Below the pieces are notes generated by a model. The model saw only the letters and a program-made list of their open reading frames with translations. It was not told the DNA's origin and searched no databases. Of a stretch of 64,000 bases of DNA, positions 14,301-26,300 are shown piece after piece. This DNA is from Lepturacanthus savala (Eukaryota; Chordata; Actinopteri; Scombriformes; Trichiuridae): contig CM060468.1 of the NCBI GenBank assembly GCA_030544235.1, positions 3,850,758-3,914,757 of the forward strand, given 5' to 3'. Numbering within the stretch: position 1 is the stretch's first letter; every line of letters starts with the position of its first letter. The translations under genes were made by a program, and so were the position numbers.

Positions 14301-17300
14301 TTGTCGGCGGCTGTCGGCAAGGGAGCGTCTGGCTGGATGTTCTCTGCATTCAGCTTGTCCTCCTTGTCCTCCTTGTCCTCCCAGGTCAGGTCTGCCTCCT
14401 CGGCAGCAGGAGGGGCGGGGGGCTGGGTCTCTGGTGCTGGGGCCGGTTCAGGCGCTGGTGGGACGACGACCTGCTCCTGGAGAAAAAGGAGGGGAAATAT
14501 CAACGATACTGACGCCTCTTATCGCTCTGGAACGTGATGATAAATGTTTAGTCTATACAACTCTGACCTAAGGAGTTTCTGTCCTTGCCTTTCTGCAAGC
14601 ACTGGGTCATCAAAACAGCTTGAATAGTATAGAAATGTATTAACACACACACACACACGCACCTCTTTAAAGTAATCCAGAAGGTCACCCACTGCCTCCT
14701 TTTTGTTCAGGTCCTTCATCTTCCTCTTTTTCTTTGGCACAGACACAGCAGCTACAGGAAAAGACGACAAACACAATCAGCCTCAGATAAATGTAAACAA
14801 TATCACACGAGAGTCAAAATAGAGGATTATCTGATGGGGACTACCGGAAATTACCAAATAATAGCTGGGGTGTTTAGTTGTTTCAATCACTTAACAGATC
14901 AGACGTTTATTTGAGACCAGGTAGCAATTAGGAACAGGAGATCAATTCCTTCCTGATGAAAATCTTGCTCAGCAAAACTGGAAAAATATGGTAATTTAGT
15001 CAAAGTCTTTTACTAAACTACCATATAACTTACATTTTCTCTGTGTCTCTAAAGTGTTGTCTAATAAAGTGTCTAATGTCTTACATTTAAAATTTTATCG
15101 CTGCACCAGAGCCATGGCGATCGACAATTAATCAATATTACCAAAGAGGGTGTTCTTTAACGTTATTTGAGCACAATAATGATGCGGTCAGAACGCACGC
15201 TTGAGGGAAAAAAAGTAAAAGAAGATAGATATGCAGCGTCATTGATTTTTTTTTTCTTTTGAATAAATTAGACTTAGTATTCATTTGAAACCAGCAGTTA
15301 TTTATCAAAATATAGACCTGATCCCGGCATTTAAAGGGGTTGATTGAAACTCTGCTATTATACACCATAAGATGTGATGCAGGGTGCGTCACAACTTGCA
15401 GAAATCCATGAGGAAACAGAAATCAAACATGAAAACTTGTGGCAGGTTGCTGACCTTGCATAGTATTTTCTACGAGGGCGGGGGTGGCCGTGGGGGGAGG
15501 GGGCGTGTCCTCCCTCTCCTCTGCTGCAGGAGGGGGGGGAGTGGGCACTGCTTCTGGGCTCTCGGCTGCAGAAACCGTCTCCACCGGAGACGGCGTCTCT
15601 TCCTTGGCGTCGGACAGGGGCACTGGGGCGTCTTCCTTGATGTCCAAGTCTACTGGAGGAGCCGCATCTCGGACCTCGGGCTGGGGAGGCGTTGCCTGGG
15701 CGACCGGTTCTGCGGGGACCTCCTGGACGGCGGGCGGAGGTGACGCTGGCCGGTCGATGGGAGCAGGCGCAGCTTTGATGTCCACGGATGTCTGTACGAC
15801 GTCTGGTTCGGCGATGGGGCTGTCGTCACATTCCGTCGAGGCTCCAACGGTGGGGGCCTCCGGGTCCTGCGGGGCCGGCAGCGGCAGGCCGTTGGGGAGG
15901 CGGAGCTCCTCCGGCTGAGCAATGGGTGACTCCAGAGGGGCCTCCAGGTGGCTGGGCGGCAACGTGACCGACGGCCGCTCCGCCGCCTCCGCCACGCCGT
16001 TAGACGTGGAGGAAGGAGCAACGAGGGGCGTGTCCGACACCTCCTCCTCGGCTTTACATTCCACCTCCTTCTCCTCCGGGTCCGTCTTGTCCTGTGCAGC
16101 AGGAGTGGGGACCGGGTCGGGGAGGGGGGCAGGGTAGGCGGGCACCTCCGGCGCCGACTGTGGGGGTGGAGTGGGTTCCCTGGGAGGCGGAGGAGAATCC
16201 ATCACGTCTGTGATGGCGGCGCCGGGCGCGAGGGTGGGAATAGTGTTGAGAGGGGCGTCCTCAGATGCTGTGGGTTCTGATAGCAGAGGGGGTGCGGGGG
16301 TTTTAATGTTCGTGTCAGAGGAGGAAGCCTCTGCCGTGACGGGGTCACCCTTAGCGAGATCAGGGGTCTTTGACAGAGGAGGAGGCGAAGGTTTCCCTCT
16401 GTCATCTGGAGGGTTGAAAGGTTATAAAAGGAAATGTTAGATTCACAAAACATCTACAGAGAGCTGTTAGCAGGGATTTAAACTAATTTAATTTATCGCT
16501 GCTGCTATATTACCTTTCATTAGCATGTGTTTGATGAAAGCTGCAAAATACTTGATTCTGTCCAGGTTTAACTCACAATTATGCATGCTGCAATGATTAG
16601 TCGACTATTACATTAAACATCAACTCTTTTGATAATAGATTCATTGATTTGAGTCAATTTTAAGATGAAAATGTGCAAATTCTCTGGTTCTGGCTTCTCA
16701 ATTTGTAATAGCTTTATATCACATAAACTAATTATTACAATCTGTAAGCTCAAAAATGTTGTTAATAAAATATTTTATTTAATTAGGTTTGTTCGCATGT
16801 TGACCAAATACTGCAGCAGGTAAGAATAATCACGAAATGTGAGGTCTCACATACCCATACCTCCTTTTGGCTTAAAGCTAGTGTGTTAATGGAGAGGAAT
16901 TCATTAGCTGGGAAGGGTTAAAATAATAAAAAAAAAACTTTGAGAATAAATGTAAATTTAGTTGGATTTAAGACTCATCGAAAGCCAAATTAAAGAAAAG
17001 GAAAATGATGTATTTATCCATTCAGATATAAAAAGAACAAAATGTTCAATACCTTTAATATAAAAGCTGCAACATTTTATGTACTACACACAGAGAAACA
17101 TTTAACCTGCAAGTAAGTAAGTTATTTCTTCTCCTGTCTGACTTGAATTTCGTATTCCACACATTTCATGCTTATCAGCATAGTAACTCAGTCAGTCTGG
17201 CCAGGGGAGGTGCCCTGGCTGACGGTGTAGTTTTACATCTGAGTTTGATGCAGAACTCACCTGGTCTAACCGCTGTAGCAGCAGCTGTGACGCTCTCACC

Positions 17301-20300
17301 GTTGGCCTGCTCCGCCGCTGTGCTTTCTGATCCAGATATGGCTGTCTGTTGGAGAAAGAGAAGGACGTATACATCAATATCAGTTCATAGCATTCCCCAT
17401 AAAGTGGCAACATATTGACACCACAGGCATACAAATTCTTGATTTAAGCCTAGTTCTGGAGAAAGAAGATGTTTTAGATCTAAGAGACTCCATGAACGAA
17501 AAATGTGATGCTTGGTGAAGCGGGTTAACCCTAATTATCTGCATCTTTGGGTGTCTAATTTGAACAAAGATGTTCATTCTACTGTTCTGACAGTTCCATA
17601 TTTTTTTCTAAGTGATGTAACTAGACTTTGAAATGGCTGATTGGACTGTGACAGTGGAGTGTGACAGCATATCTGCTGTTTTAGTTATGTTATCATGGGA
17701 TCTTATGCCGATAGCTCACCTGTGGTGGTGTTGGGGTAGAGCCGCTACGGCCCCCTGACATAATCTCCTCTGTGATGTCTCGACCTCCTTGGTTCGGGTC
17801 TCTTATTCTGATCTAAAAGGAGGAAAGAGATAGATCAGGCGTCATTGTAGAGAATGCAAAAGCATAAATGATCTGCATGCGGTAGGAAGATTTGAGAAAC
17901 AAAAATGGCTTGCTTTCACTCTATAAAAGGAAGAAGAGGAAGCAGAAATGTTTCTCGGTGAGGACGGCTGCATTTAAGAGAAAAAAGTTGCCTTCCCATG
18001 ATGCAACGCCTACAGTCGTCAGCCCTTTCTGCGTCCTCCCTCTCTCGCTGCCTCTCATTCAATGAAAGCTACATTTCTCGCATTCTGAACACGGAGGCAC
18101 ACCGAATCCAAACACAAACCAACGTGCAAAAAAATTCCTGCGCTGCACAACTGAATGCGCTCCGGCCTGAGCGTGAATCGACTGCGGCCGACTTTAAAAA
18201 GACAAATTGTCAAACAAGACGGGGCTGTTGTGAAAAGCGCCCGAGACCCATGAAGGCAAAGCACAGCCGGACTTAACTGATAACTTTTCCCCTGTGTACA
18301 CACACAACACTAGCTCTGTCGCTAGAGAGAAGAGAGAAAAAAAAGCTGATCACTCATTCACAAGGAGTGCCCGTACTGTCCATTGCAAACACGTGTTTTC
18401 TATTCAGCACTGTCTCTCTCTCTTTTTTTTTCTTCTCCTCTCACTCATACTCTACATACTTACTCTAGGAAGTCAGAGCTGTCATGAAACTGGTACAAGC
18501 CAGAATGCTGCTAAATGAAGTGACGCACACAGCCAGTGAACATGGATTAAATTGTGAAAGTTATCAGATTGTACAACACTGTTGCTTCACACGTCTACTT
18601 TTTTTTTAACTTTAAAAACCGCAGTATTTCCTTGCAGCTACTGACCTTTACCTGGTTCAGTCCGGTGGCAGCTACCCTCCTGGAGCATTATACAAAACCC
18701 TAGTGGGCCTCTCTCATCCTGGGGCTGGAGTAGTCGCTCCAGCGGGCTCGTGGCTGGACTTTAAACCCCTCAAAGCAGACCGGCGGGTGGATGTCGCCAG
18801 CTTTTTTTCTGTTTTTTTTTTTCCTTTTTAATTATCTCAGCTTAACAGCTGAGATAGAGAGCTACAACGGCAGCAGCAGCAGACTAGGACAGAGCAGGGC
18901 TGGGCCTGACTGTCAGCGAGCTAGCTAGCGACTTGACTCACTCTCTCCCTCTCATACGCTGAACAGAACAGGGAGGAGGAAAAAAAAGGATAAAGTGACT
19001 GGCCTTGTAAAGCTATGGTATTGGAATGCGAACCCCCCCTACCACCACCCACCTCCACCCCCACCCCCCGCCCACAGAAACTAACAGACAGTTAAAGGGG
19101 CCGAAGAGGGAATGGGAGGGATTTCAGTGTAGAGGAGGAAAAAAAAAAAAGTTAGCGTTATCAAATGAGCAGCAGCTAGCAGAAGTAACTCCCCCTTGTC
19201 CTCATTGAGCTCTCTCTCTCTCTGTGCTCTGTCATCCTGCAAGTCGCTCTTCAGATTTCTCTTTTTTTTCAGGATTTCAACCGTTCTGAGAGCAAAAGGA
19301 AACCAGCACAGAGGAGGAGGAGGAGGAGGAGGAGGGGGAGGAGGGGGAGGAGGTGGGTGCCACAGCAGCAGCAGCAGAGGAAGGCTGGCTGGTTAGCCCT
19401 TCCGGCTCAGAAGGGGGAGGAGACCGGTGGCCACGTGGAGCTGAGCTATGTGCTGACATGTCCTTCACCCCCTCTCCTCCTCCTCCTCCCCCCCTCTGGC
19501 TTTTCTCTTTGACACACAGCCAGAGGGAGAGCGAGAGACTATGAACGTAGAGGGGGGGAGGAAAAAAAAAAGAAAGGAGAGTTGCATGTCACCAGGTAGA
19601 CGGCGCCAGCTGATCTCCAAAAATCATCACGGGATCAAATTTGCATGTCTTTTAAAGTCACATGCACACAAGTAGACACGCAAATTCCTGTTAGCGTTAG
19701 GTGACAGTGTGCTTGAATCTCTACCTGCGCACACCTGAATGTATCACGCCTCAAAAAACCAGGAATGCAAATGTTGCGGTGCGTGCAAACAGCTCGACGT
19801 CACGTCTGAAGTGCTGCACTTCTCTGGTCTGTGACGCCCATCCTGTGATCCTCAAGAGAAAAAAGGGCCAAAGTCCACCCCGAGTGACCCCGGTTGCTGA
19901 TAAGCGGCCAAGAGGGACCCAGACGTCACACGAGTCTCGTAGCGAAAGACACGAGCAAGACCTCAATCAAGTGCTGTATGAATCCATACACGGATAGATA
20001 TATAACATTAAGGACTTTATACAGGGGATTTTTTTTCAACAAAGGATATATTGAAGATTAAACAAAGGTGATTCAAACTTTGGTCAGTCAAAAATTAACC
20101 AGAAACCCACGCAGGCCGATAGAATAACTAGACTAGACAAATCTAGTTTCAAGACATGCAAACAGGTGATGAACATGGCAAAGAAAACATGCAAATACAA
20201 GCTCCAGACAAACCTGTTCATGGGTATTTGCTCCTCTCATGTAATTATGATTTTTATGACACTTTAGCATCTGAGGAATCCAATGTTCCTGAAAAATGCT

Positions 20301-23300
20301 GTTACACAGCATATACTCTCCTATATATGTTGATATCATTAAATTCTTATTGAAAAAAAAAAAAGCAGATAAATGAACCCGATCATAAAGCGGCAATAGT
20401 TCTGCTGATGAGATACAGTTGGTCAGCTTCTCCTGCAATCTTTGGACAGGAATGTAACCAAGACTGCAGAAGTCTCAAATGTAAAAAGGAGGATTACTGA
20501 GAGGCACAAACTGGGGCTACAGTTCACAGCGAGCTACCACATACCAGGCAAGGGCCATCTTAGAGAGGAGAGGAAACACTAGACATACTGTGGAACTAGG
20601 GAATATGTCTTACAGCGCACCGAGCTAAGGTCAAGACCATTACTATCTATTTCGATCAGTAAACTGAACTGCACACCCAGGAACAAGAATGAATCCAGAA
20701 TCGCCTTTAGAGAGACTGTAGCATAACTTCAGATAAGCCGTGTTACCTCAGAACCTTTGATTTGATAGGTTAGTTTGGAAGAAACTGTTATTCTATCATA
20801 AAGTTACTGAATTAGTGACTCCAAACATTCTCACACTTTACTTCATTGATGCAAGTTGCAGCATGTGTGCACCATTTAGGAACTTATTAGTTTAGAATCT
20901 TTTAGCCAGTTTTAATCAACATTTTTTCTGATACTGTGTCTATATTTCGGTCTCGTTCTTCTTCTGCTATTTGAATGAATCTTATAATGCGGCTGGTCCA
21001 ATTTAAAGAAATAGATAGAAATAAATATTCAATACTTTTTTAAAACTTTATAAATAACTATAAAGCCTTCAGCAGCATCTGTTCTGTTTAAAGCGCAACG
21101 TAAAGAGCAACTGAGTTGTGCACATCCAGTAAATTATTCAACTCTCATTCTCATTAATAAGAGAATAAAATGATTTAATCAGGAGCTTAATGATGCAGAC
21201 CTCACTCCTTTGGACCAGTCTCAAAAAATAAAATACGTTCTTGTTTTGGAAAAGAATTATGAGGCTATTTGCATCCATTTTGTATCCGATATTTGTATTT
21301 TAAAGCCCACTGGCGAATAAATGTTGCTACAGGTCTTTTTCATATTTAGAGGAAGGCTGACGTGTAGCTGTAGAATGACATTATATAAAGAAACAAACTT
21401 CTACACCGATTCAGAAAGTGCTGTATTCAGGAAAGTGTTTTAATACTTTATCACACACTTAAAGGTCCCATATCGGAGAAAGTGGAATTTTAATTGCCTT
21501 TTGATTCTTGGAAGGTCTTGGTGCTCAAACCACAGGGGAATGCACACATCTCCTATCTAGAAACTGTGCCTTAAAACGAGCTGTCATGAAGTTGTGATGT
21601 CACAATTATCAAACCAATTGGAGAGGCTCATTAATCCAAATGTACTTATTTCATTAAATTCAGACCAAATAGGAAAAGCACTCATGTAATAACAATACCC
21701 CCAACTCATTATGAGTAGTGTATATATGATCAACTTCAAATAAAACTATTGAAAAGTGTAAAATAAAAGGACCTTGAACCTAAATGCATAGTTTTTACTC
21801 CTCGCTGTTTAGGTGAGGTGGCGTTCATTATCACTAAACACAATATGTACTGAATTGTTTCCTTTTTCCATCACTCAAAAGCCAGAAATGTTGCGCTGAG
21901 TCTGCAAAACCACTGAGACGTATATGCACAGGTCTAAAAATAGCAGAGATACCTTCAGTTTATCTCACTGGAGCTGTCTGGGGCTGGAATTTTCTCATGA
22001 GCAAAAACAGATGTATTTGCTTGGAATTAACATTAAATAATAAGTTAAAGTACCCGACCTGCCATGATAACGGGGCTGATAAGAAAAATTTCCATTCCCG
22101 GGGAAACATTTGTTTAACACTAATAGTGGTTGATTCTGCCTCTTTAATCATTAAGAAGAAGTCACATGTAGGTCAAATGGAAACCCCGCAGCAGATATGA
22201 GCTTTCGAAGCTACTTGGTCCTATTTTCGAAGTGTTCAATCTAGTAGAGAAGTGACTAGTACCTGTTTCCGTTCCCGTTTGGTGTGGATGTGTTGTGGAG
22301 GCTGAGGTGGCGGCTGCTGCTGTTGGGGGGCGGGGTTCATGATGACGGGCGGCGCCTGCACCGAGGGGGTGAACTGGGGCTGGGCGGGATAGTAGGCCCC
22401 TGCTGTGGGTCAGAGAGAGAGAAAGATGTCAAACTAACATGTACTGGCTTCATTCTATATATAGATATAAAAACTTGGCACAAACAGCCTAATGCACACA
22501 CATAAAGATACATACACACAGGAGCTAAACAGCATATAGCCTGTATTCACAAAATCACAGCAGACATCACTGATGCATCATAACAAGGCTCCATTTCATG
22601 TGGATTTGTGAGGTGAGTAGCATGATTTTTTATTTTATTTGCATTTTAGGAATCTATTGAATGCTCTAGTAAAGAACAATGTCGAGTGTAACCACCACAC
22701 TGAAATTGATCTTCAATTCCTAGATTACAAAATATATCAGAGGCAAGTTTGGGCTCAGTGTCCTGAGAATATTCCTGTGACCAGACTAGTGACACCTTTC
22801 AGAAAGATAGGAATGTTTGAATTGCATAAAATTTAAAGCCATACTTTGCTGAATATGTACAGGAATGAAGTTTATGCCGAATGAATCAACAAACAATGTT
22901 AGAAACTTTGTATTATAACAGAAATAATAACAAAATAACTGAAACTTTCAGACCAATTAATCAGATTAGTTTGATGAAATGCCCTTTTTGTGAGTAGGTG
23001 CAAACACTACAGTGAAAAACAAGGAGTAGTGGTTTTATAGAGGGTTACATGCGGAGCACAGACACTTCATGGAGTCTCCGGTAGTTTCCATTTAGCCGCT
23101 GTGATTAGCTTAGCACAAAGACTGGAAACGAGGGGAAACAGCTAGCATTCCATATGTTTAAAAAAAAAAAAAAAAATCCACTTACAGCTAAAGCTCCAAA
23201 TAATATGAGATCCATCTTTATTCCATATAAAACCAATCATATCTGAGGTTTTTCCAACTATTTCTCAGCCAGATACAGTGACATCCAGGAGTCATGCCGT

Positions 23301-26300
23301 AAGGTTGCCAGGCAACCAGTGAATCCTGGAAGTTGCTTTCCATGGTCGAGAAATGGTGCGACAAATATAACCCCATGAAAATCACAACTTCTTGTTAGTA
23401 CACTTCAGTTCTGATATAGGGCTGAAAGATTCTGAAAAAAAATGATCTGTGATTATATTGACTGATACTGCAACTAATATTATTTGTGACATTACAAGGA
23501 ATGATCACTTATGCATAATTATTCTCACTGAAAACATTTATAATTATTATAAGGGTTTTTTTTTGCATGGATCTGTATCAAACAAAGATTTTTTCTTAAG
23601 TCTGTAGAATATGATGTGTAGGCAGGACATTAAATATTGAATTTGAAATGATATTCAACAAATAAAATGGGAATTTAATAAAATTCTGATTAATTGTTCA
23701 GCCCCATTTCAATACAGTTTAAACAAGCTATAACAAGTTAATTAATGATCTTGAGAGGTGCTGGAGAGTGGATTTTGTTGGCAGCAGCTTCATATTTACC
23801 ATGCAGACAATGACAGTGGTATCAACCTTCTCATGTGTCTTGACAAAAAAGCGAATAAGCAAATTTCTCAAAATATTCCAACGGTTTCTTCTAAAAGCAG
23901 CTTTAAGGTTTTCTAATCATATTCTTAACTCATGCCAGAGTATTCTTTACTGGGGTTGTTAACAGTGTGAAACATGTTGTTATTAGCCAGCCTGTTTCGA
24001 GTCAAATAAGGCCTTGCATCAAGCACAGACGGCTCTGCAGCTGCTTCCCTGGTGATACTTGCAGTTTTTGCAGTGGGATACAAGATGAGTTTTTTTTTGT
24101 CCTGCTTCACTGGACAAAAGTTGAGTGCTTGTGTGTTGCTGCAGCCCCGTGTTTACATGCAGTCTAGGTAATGAAATCATACATCAGGTGATTCAACTTT
24201 TTGAGAAATTACGAAAAAAGAAAAAACACACAAATTGCACATATATTTTCCACCGGGCCCTCGACAACCTGCAGCTAACGTGTCTCATCAGTCACAATAA
24301 AAACGACAGCAACTTTCAGAAAATCCACATCACTCAGCCCTAAACTCTGAATAGTTCCAGTCATGCTTTTCACTGACTTTGCGTGCATTCATTTCTCGTC
24401 GCATCTTACTGAATGAGAGAAGCAAGACAGGGCACCTGGAAAGCCCTATAATCCAGGTAGTCCTTCAGACCAGGACAGCAGCCCTGAACAGCACTGGGGT
24501 CCCTTATTTCTTGTGGATATTGATCATGTTATTGAGATTAACTCCTGACCAAGGGGGAAAAAAAAAAAACACATTCAAACAACCTCTATTAGCTTACTCG
24601 GTCAATAATGTCAACAAGACGTGTACAAGTTTGGACGCACTTTCTAACTCACTTTTGATTGGTTCTGTAGCTTTTCAGTGACATTACAAGGCCTCAAACA
24701 GGCTCAGCTACAGTTTAGAAAAAAATGTGCACCCTTTCTCCCTCTTAGATGCAAGGAAGGACTGAGGTAAAGAAGAAAAAAAATCCTCAGATTAAAGAGG
24801 ACTCTCTTTCAGCTCGGCGGTGGCTCTGCCTCTCTCCCCCTCTACATTCATTTCAGTCTAACTCACATTACTGAGTCTGCATTGTTGACCGGCAGCAGCG
24901 CAGCCTAAATATAGTCAAAAAACCCACACCGGCTGGAGGGGGAAGAGAGCACGCGAGAGGAAGAGGGAGGGAAGACAGAAAGTGAGAGAGGGAGAAGGGG
25001 AGCACGCTCGGAACCAGAAAAGCCAGAATGACTTTTATTGGACGGCGTCCCGATACTGTAAATAAAGCGGTTTTCAGATATGACTCACAAACTACAGGAG
25101 AGTGAGCGAGGAGAGCGAAAAATAAAAAAAGGGGGGGGGCTTTCAAAGACACACAGTCTAAACAACACCTACCCTCAGTGTCCTCCTGCTCTTGAGATCC
25201 ACGGTTGCCCATGCTGAATGCAAAACTCTGAATGCAATGAGAGGAAAAAAAAAACTGCGTGTGGACAGTAAAACAGAGAGGGGGCTTCTCTTCAAACCCC
25301 CTCTCTTTACTTCTTCCTGTCCTCTCTACAGGTGCTCTCACAGAATGACTCCTTTTTTTAATGCTCGGCCCTCCCTCTTCCAGCGTGTCTTCGCTTCGCT
25401 CCTCCCTCTGACCTTCCTGATTCCTCCCTGGCTTTCACTTTTTTTTTTTTTTCCCAACTCTTCCCCCCTCCTCCTCCCTTTTGTGCTGGCAGAGGAAAAA
25501 ACGGGTTAGTGGACGTTCAGACCAAAAAGCAGCCCGGTGCTAAAAGAATGCGGGAGGCTGTGCTGGTGGAGGGGGGTGTGCATGTGTGTTTTTTTTTTCA
25601 AGGTACCAGTGAGACATGAAATAGGAGCCGGGGGAGTCCAGTCCAGAGTGATAGATTTATGAATTTGAAGGACTTTCAGATAGGGCTGGAAAATATAAAT
25701 ACATTCTATTAATATTATAGATTATGGATATTGTTAATATTGTGATAAAGTGTTGTTTTTTCCTGATTTTTAAAGGCTGTGCTTACACAGTGATGCGATT
25801 TCTTGGGCTCTCTTTATATACAATATCATCACCCTATTAAAATGGTGGCTTAAAACAATTTTTGACAAAAGTGAAATTTTGGGCCTAAATCATCTCTTGA
25901 TGATGCTGCCACGTTTAGGTCTTATAGGACAATCGACACTTTACTTAGGACATTTGTTTTTGGCCAAGTTTTTTGCTCAATTCAGGATAAAATTTCTTGA
26001 CTTGGGCAATTTACCAAGCTTTCATAATGGGTTCTGCTTCAAGAAGCAACAATCTATGGTGCAGAAGAAGCTTTGAACATGATTCTTGAATCAATGTCTA
26101 CTGATGAGTGATAAAGGCTTTAAGCTATAATGTTTTATAGTAATTTAATCTAAGTTCCAGAAGTTGTATTTAATAACAATTTAATATAAAGTGTTGTGCA
26201 TTTGGCTGCATATTCAATAAATATGCAGCCAAATATGAAGAAATAAAGGACGTTCCAGGATCTTCAGTCCATTAAACATGTGTCATCACTTCATTGAAAA

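Larger units (their letters stand above)
17813..22262 (-). other. eif4g1 intron between exons 7 and 8
   Basis: Besides the candidate first exon at 18.65-18.96 kb and the GGA repeat near 19.3 kb, this 4.45-kb intron holds a GC-rich patch (18.6-19.6 kb) and then AT-rich sequence. One dispersed repeat fragment is at 21455-21640. I see no protein-coding exon in it. Confidence 0.7.

Noticed and set aside
15484..16280. Plus-strand open frames of 144 and 110 residues inside the long eif4g1 exon
   Set aside because: They are the antisense shadow of a GC-rich, Pro/Ala-coding exon; no splice or start logic and no family similarity.
24868..25341. 157-residue minus-strand ORF
   Set aside because: Mostly low-complexity reading through a C/T-rich tract; only the 40-nt piece with start and donor (25173-25212) has independent support.
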